Source: Alphaproteobacteria bacterium (GTDB lineage Bacteria; Pseudomonadota; Alphaproteobacteria; Geminicoccales; Geminicoccaceae). Taken from it: a DNA stretch of 5,879 nucleotides. Positions 4,816-5,879 of the stretch are shown here, piece after piece. The stretch covers positions 1-5,879 of the forward strand of contig JALSGW010000050.1 in the NCBI GenBank assembly GCA_026982585.1, written 5' to 3'. The translations under genes and the position numbers were made by a program. The notes under the pieces are model-generated. The model was not told where the DNA came from. It ran no database searches and was given only the letters and a program-made list of their open reading frames with translations. Within the stretch, counting starts at the first letter, position 1, and each line of letters begins with the position of its first letter.

Positions 4816-5879
4816 TCATGCGGGAGGAGGATCGACCGGCAAGCGGCCGGCGAGGCCGAGCAGCTCTTCCAGCAAGGCCGCCGCGGACAACAGCTGTGCC
4901 TCCCCACGGGGCGGGCCGACCATCTGCAGGCCCACCGGCAGTCCCGCGCGGGTCCAGCCGCAGGGCAGCGCCAAGGCCGGACAGGCGGTCAGGGTGATGG
5001 CGTAGGTGATGGTGAGCCAGTCCACATAGGTGGCGAAACGGTGTCCCTCGAGCTCCTCGATGTAGCGGATTTCCACCGGGAAGGGGGGAAGCGCGGTGGC
5101 GGGGGTCAGCAGCAGGTCGTAGCGCCGGAAGAAGGCGGCCATGTTCTGCTGCAGCCGGCCGCGCTGCACCACCGCCCATCCCAGCCGCCGCGGATCGAGG
5201 GCGAGCCCGTATTCGATGTTCCACACGATCTCCGGTTTGAGCGCGGTGCGGTGGTCGGGCAGGAGATGGGCGTAGGCGGCGGCGAAGGAGGCGCCGCGCA
5301 GCACCGTGAAGGTCTCGACCGCATGCGCGAGATCGGGGGCCGCCTCCTCCACCACGGCACCCTGTTCGGCGAAGCGCAGCGCCGCCTCCCGGCAGATGTC
5401 CGCCACTTCCGGGTCCACCGGAGTGAGACCGCCGAGATCCGGGCTGTAGGCGATGCGCTTTGGAGCGGAGGGCCGATCGGCCGCCTGGGCGAACGGCTCG
5501 GCCGGCGGGTCGAAGCTCAGCGGGTCCTCCGGCGCGAATCCGGCGAGCGTGTCCAAAAACAGGGCGACGTCCCGCACGTCGCGCGCCATCGGACCTTCCA
5601 CCGCCATGGTGTTGAAGGGATCGACCCTGGGTCCGCGGGGAACCCGCCCCGGGCTGGGTCTTAAGCCCACCACCGCACAATAGGCCGCCGGCACCCGCAG
5701 CGATCCGCCGAGGTCGGAACCGTGGGCGAGCCAGCCCATGCCGGTCGCAAGCGCGGCGGCGGCCCCGCCCGAGGATCCGCCCGCGGTGAGCTTGAGATCG
5801 AAGGGGTTGCGGGTCGGGCCGAAGACGTCGTTGAAGGTGTTGGCGCCGGCGCCGAACTCCGGGGTGTTGGTCATGCCGA
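4816..5879 (-). CDS. Amidase signature (AS) family hydrolase, 5' end cut by the window
   Basis: The frame is open to the window edge and ends at TGA (4818-4816), giving about 353 visible residues. Amidase-signature enzymes hydrolyse carboxylic amides with a Ser-cisSer-Lys triad. Counting from the Met at 5874, GGSSGG (32-37) carries the cis-Ser and SDLGGSLRVPA (53-63) carries the nucleophile Ser58; AAYCAVVGLRPSPGRVP follows as expected. The C-terminal part has TPATALPPFP and AGLPVGLQMVG, also typical. The catalytic Lys lies upstream, outside the window. That Met is internal: TNTPEFGAG is a mid-domain motif and Gly precedes it, so the true start is not visible. The substrate is unknown. GatA-like function seems unlikely because no gatB or gatC is seen, though only one flank is visible. 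It is followed after 13 nt by the HTH/PBP regulator, probably in one operon. Confidence 0.93.
   Translation of the reverse strand, partial: GMTNTPEFGAGANTFNDVFGPTRNPFDLKLTAGGSSGGAAAALATGMGWLAHGSDLGGSLRVPAAYCAVVGLRPSPGRVPRGPRVDPFNTMAVEGPMARDVRDVALFLDTLAGFAPEDPLSFDPPAEPFAQAADRPSAPKRIAYSPDLGGLTPVDPEVADICREAALRFAEQGAVVEEAAPDLAHAVETFTVLRGASFAAAYAHLLPDHRTALKPEIVWNIEYGLALDPRRLGWAVVQRGRLQQNMAAFFRRYDLLLTPATALPPFPVEIRYIEELEGHRFATYVDWLTITYAITLTACPALALPCGWTRAGLPVGLQMVGPPRGEAQLLSAAALLEELLGLAGRLPVDPPPA

Noticed and set aside
4817..4819. ATG overlapping the amidase stop (ATGA) as a coupled start for the downstream regulator
   Set aside because: It is in a different frame from the HTH/PBP protein. The GTG at 4802 with GGGGA 5 nt upstream is in the correct frame.
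4803..4907. Longer N terminus for the regulator from the GTG at 4907
   Set aside because: It would overlap the amidase by about 90 nt, and the added residues have no likeness to the HTH family.
3819..4997. A 392-codon + strand open frame across the convergent gap and the regulator
   Set aside because: It starts inside hslU in another frame and is antisense to the regulator, whose own frame shows family motifs. Its product shows no recognisable domain.
4735..5664. A 309-codon + strand frame opposite the amidase
   Set aside because: It is antisense to an amidase frame with the full GGSSGG and SDLGGS motifs, and is Gly/Arg-rich with no recognisable domain.
2528..5680. A 1050-codon open frame on the - strand running antisense to hslU and then through the regulator and amidase genes
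   Set aside because: It is in a different frame from both real - strand genes and antisense to an intact, clearly conserved hslU. Its product is low-complexity Arg/Gly/Ala-rich, or His/Asp/Leu-rich over hslU, as expected of a shadow frame in GC-rich DNA where stop codons are rare.
5872..5874. The Met at 5874 as the true start of the amidase
   Set aside because: The sequence right after it (TNTPEFGAG) is a mid-domain amidase motif, and the frame stays open to the window edge, so the start and the catalytic Lys lie outside.
1..5879. Search by eye for tRNA or rRNA genes, CRISPR repeats, insertion-sequence ends and long direct repeats
   Set aside because: None was seen. Nearly all of the window is accounted for by the genes listed and gaps of at most 93 bp.

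Overview
The window reads as a piece of a GC-rich alphaproteobacterial chromosome, possibly Rhodospirillales-like. This rests on three things: SurE, HslV and HslU resemble alphaproteobacterial versions (HslV start region WHGTTILSVRKG, HslU ending LSRFIL); the order serS-surE-LysM/LytM lipoprotein is common in that class; and G/C is strongly preferred throughout. It is an inference from remembered family patterns, not from a search.

Layout. On the + strand lie the 3' end of serS (1-81), surE (74-862), an NlpD-like LysM/LytM lipoprotein gene (956-1951), hslV (2022-2573) and hslU (2570-3880). The first pair overlaps by 8 nt and the last by 4 nt. The two gaps in this series (863-955 and 1952-2021) each hold possible regulatory structure: an interrupted GC-rich hairpin after surE, and a weak heat-shock-like promoter candidate plus a 12-bp palindrome before hslV. 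A 34-bp gap then separates hslU from a convergent pair on the - strand. In transcription order that pair is an amidase-signature enzyme, cut off at its 5' end by the window edge (4816-5879), and, 13 nt downstream, a one-component regulator with an excisionase/MerR-type helix-turn-helix fused to a periplasmic-binding-protein-like sensor domain (3915-4802). No stretch over 300 bases lacks a gene, and I see no RNA gene, mobile element or CRISPR array.

How the genes work together. The + strand genes are housekeeping and stress-survival functions: tRNA charging, a nucleotidase of stationary-phase survival, control of cell-wall hydrolysis at the outer membrane, and the HslUV ATP-dependent protease. 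pcm, often found between surE and nlpD, is absent here. The - strand pair looks like a small accessory operon in which a ligand-sensing regulator is co-transcribed with an amidase of unknown substrate.

I do not find a convincing new multi-gene system. The most open questions are the ligand and targets of the regulator and its link to the amidase; the next is a LytM domain that lacks the usual zinc-binding residues.
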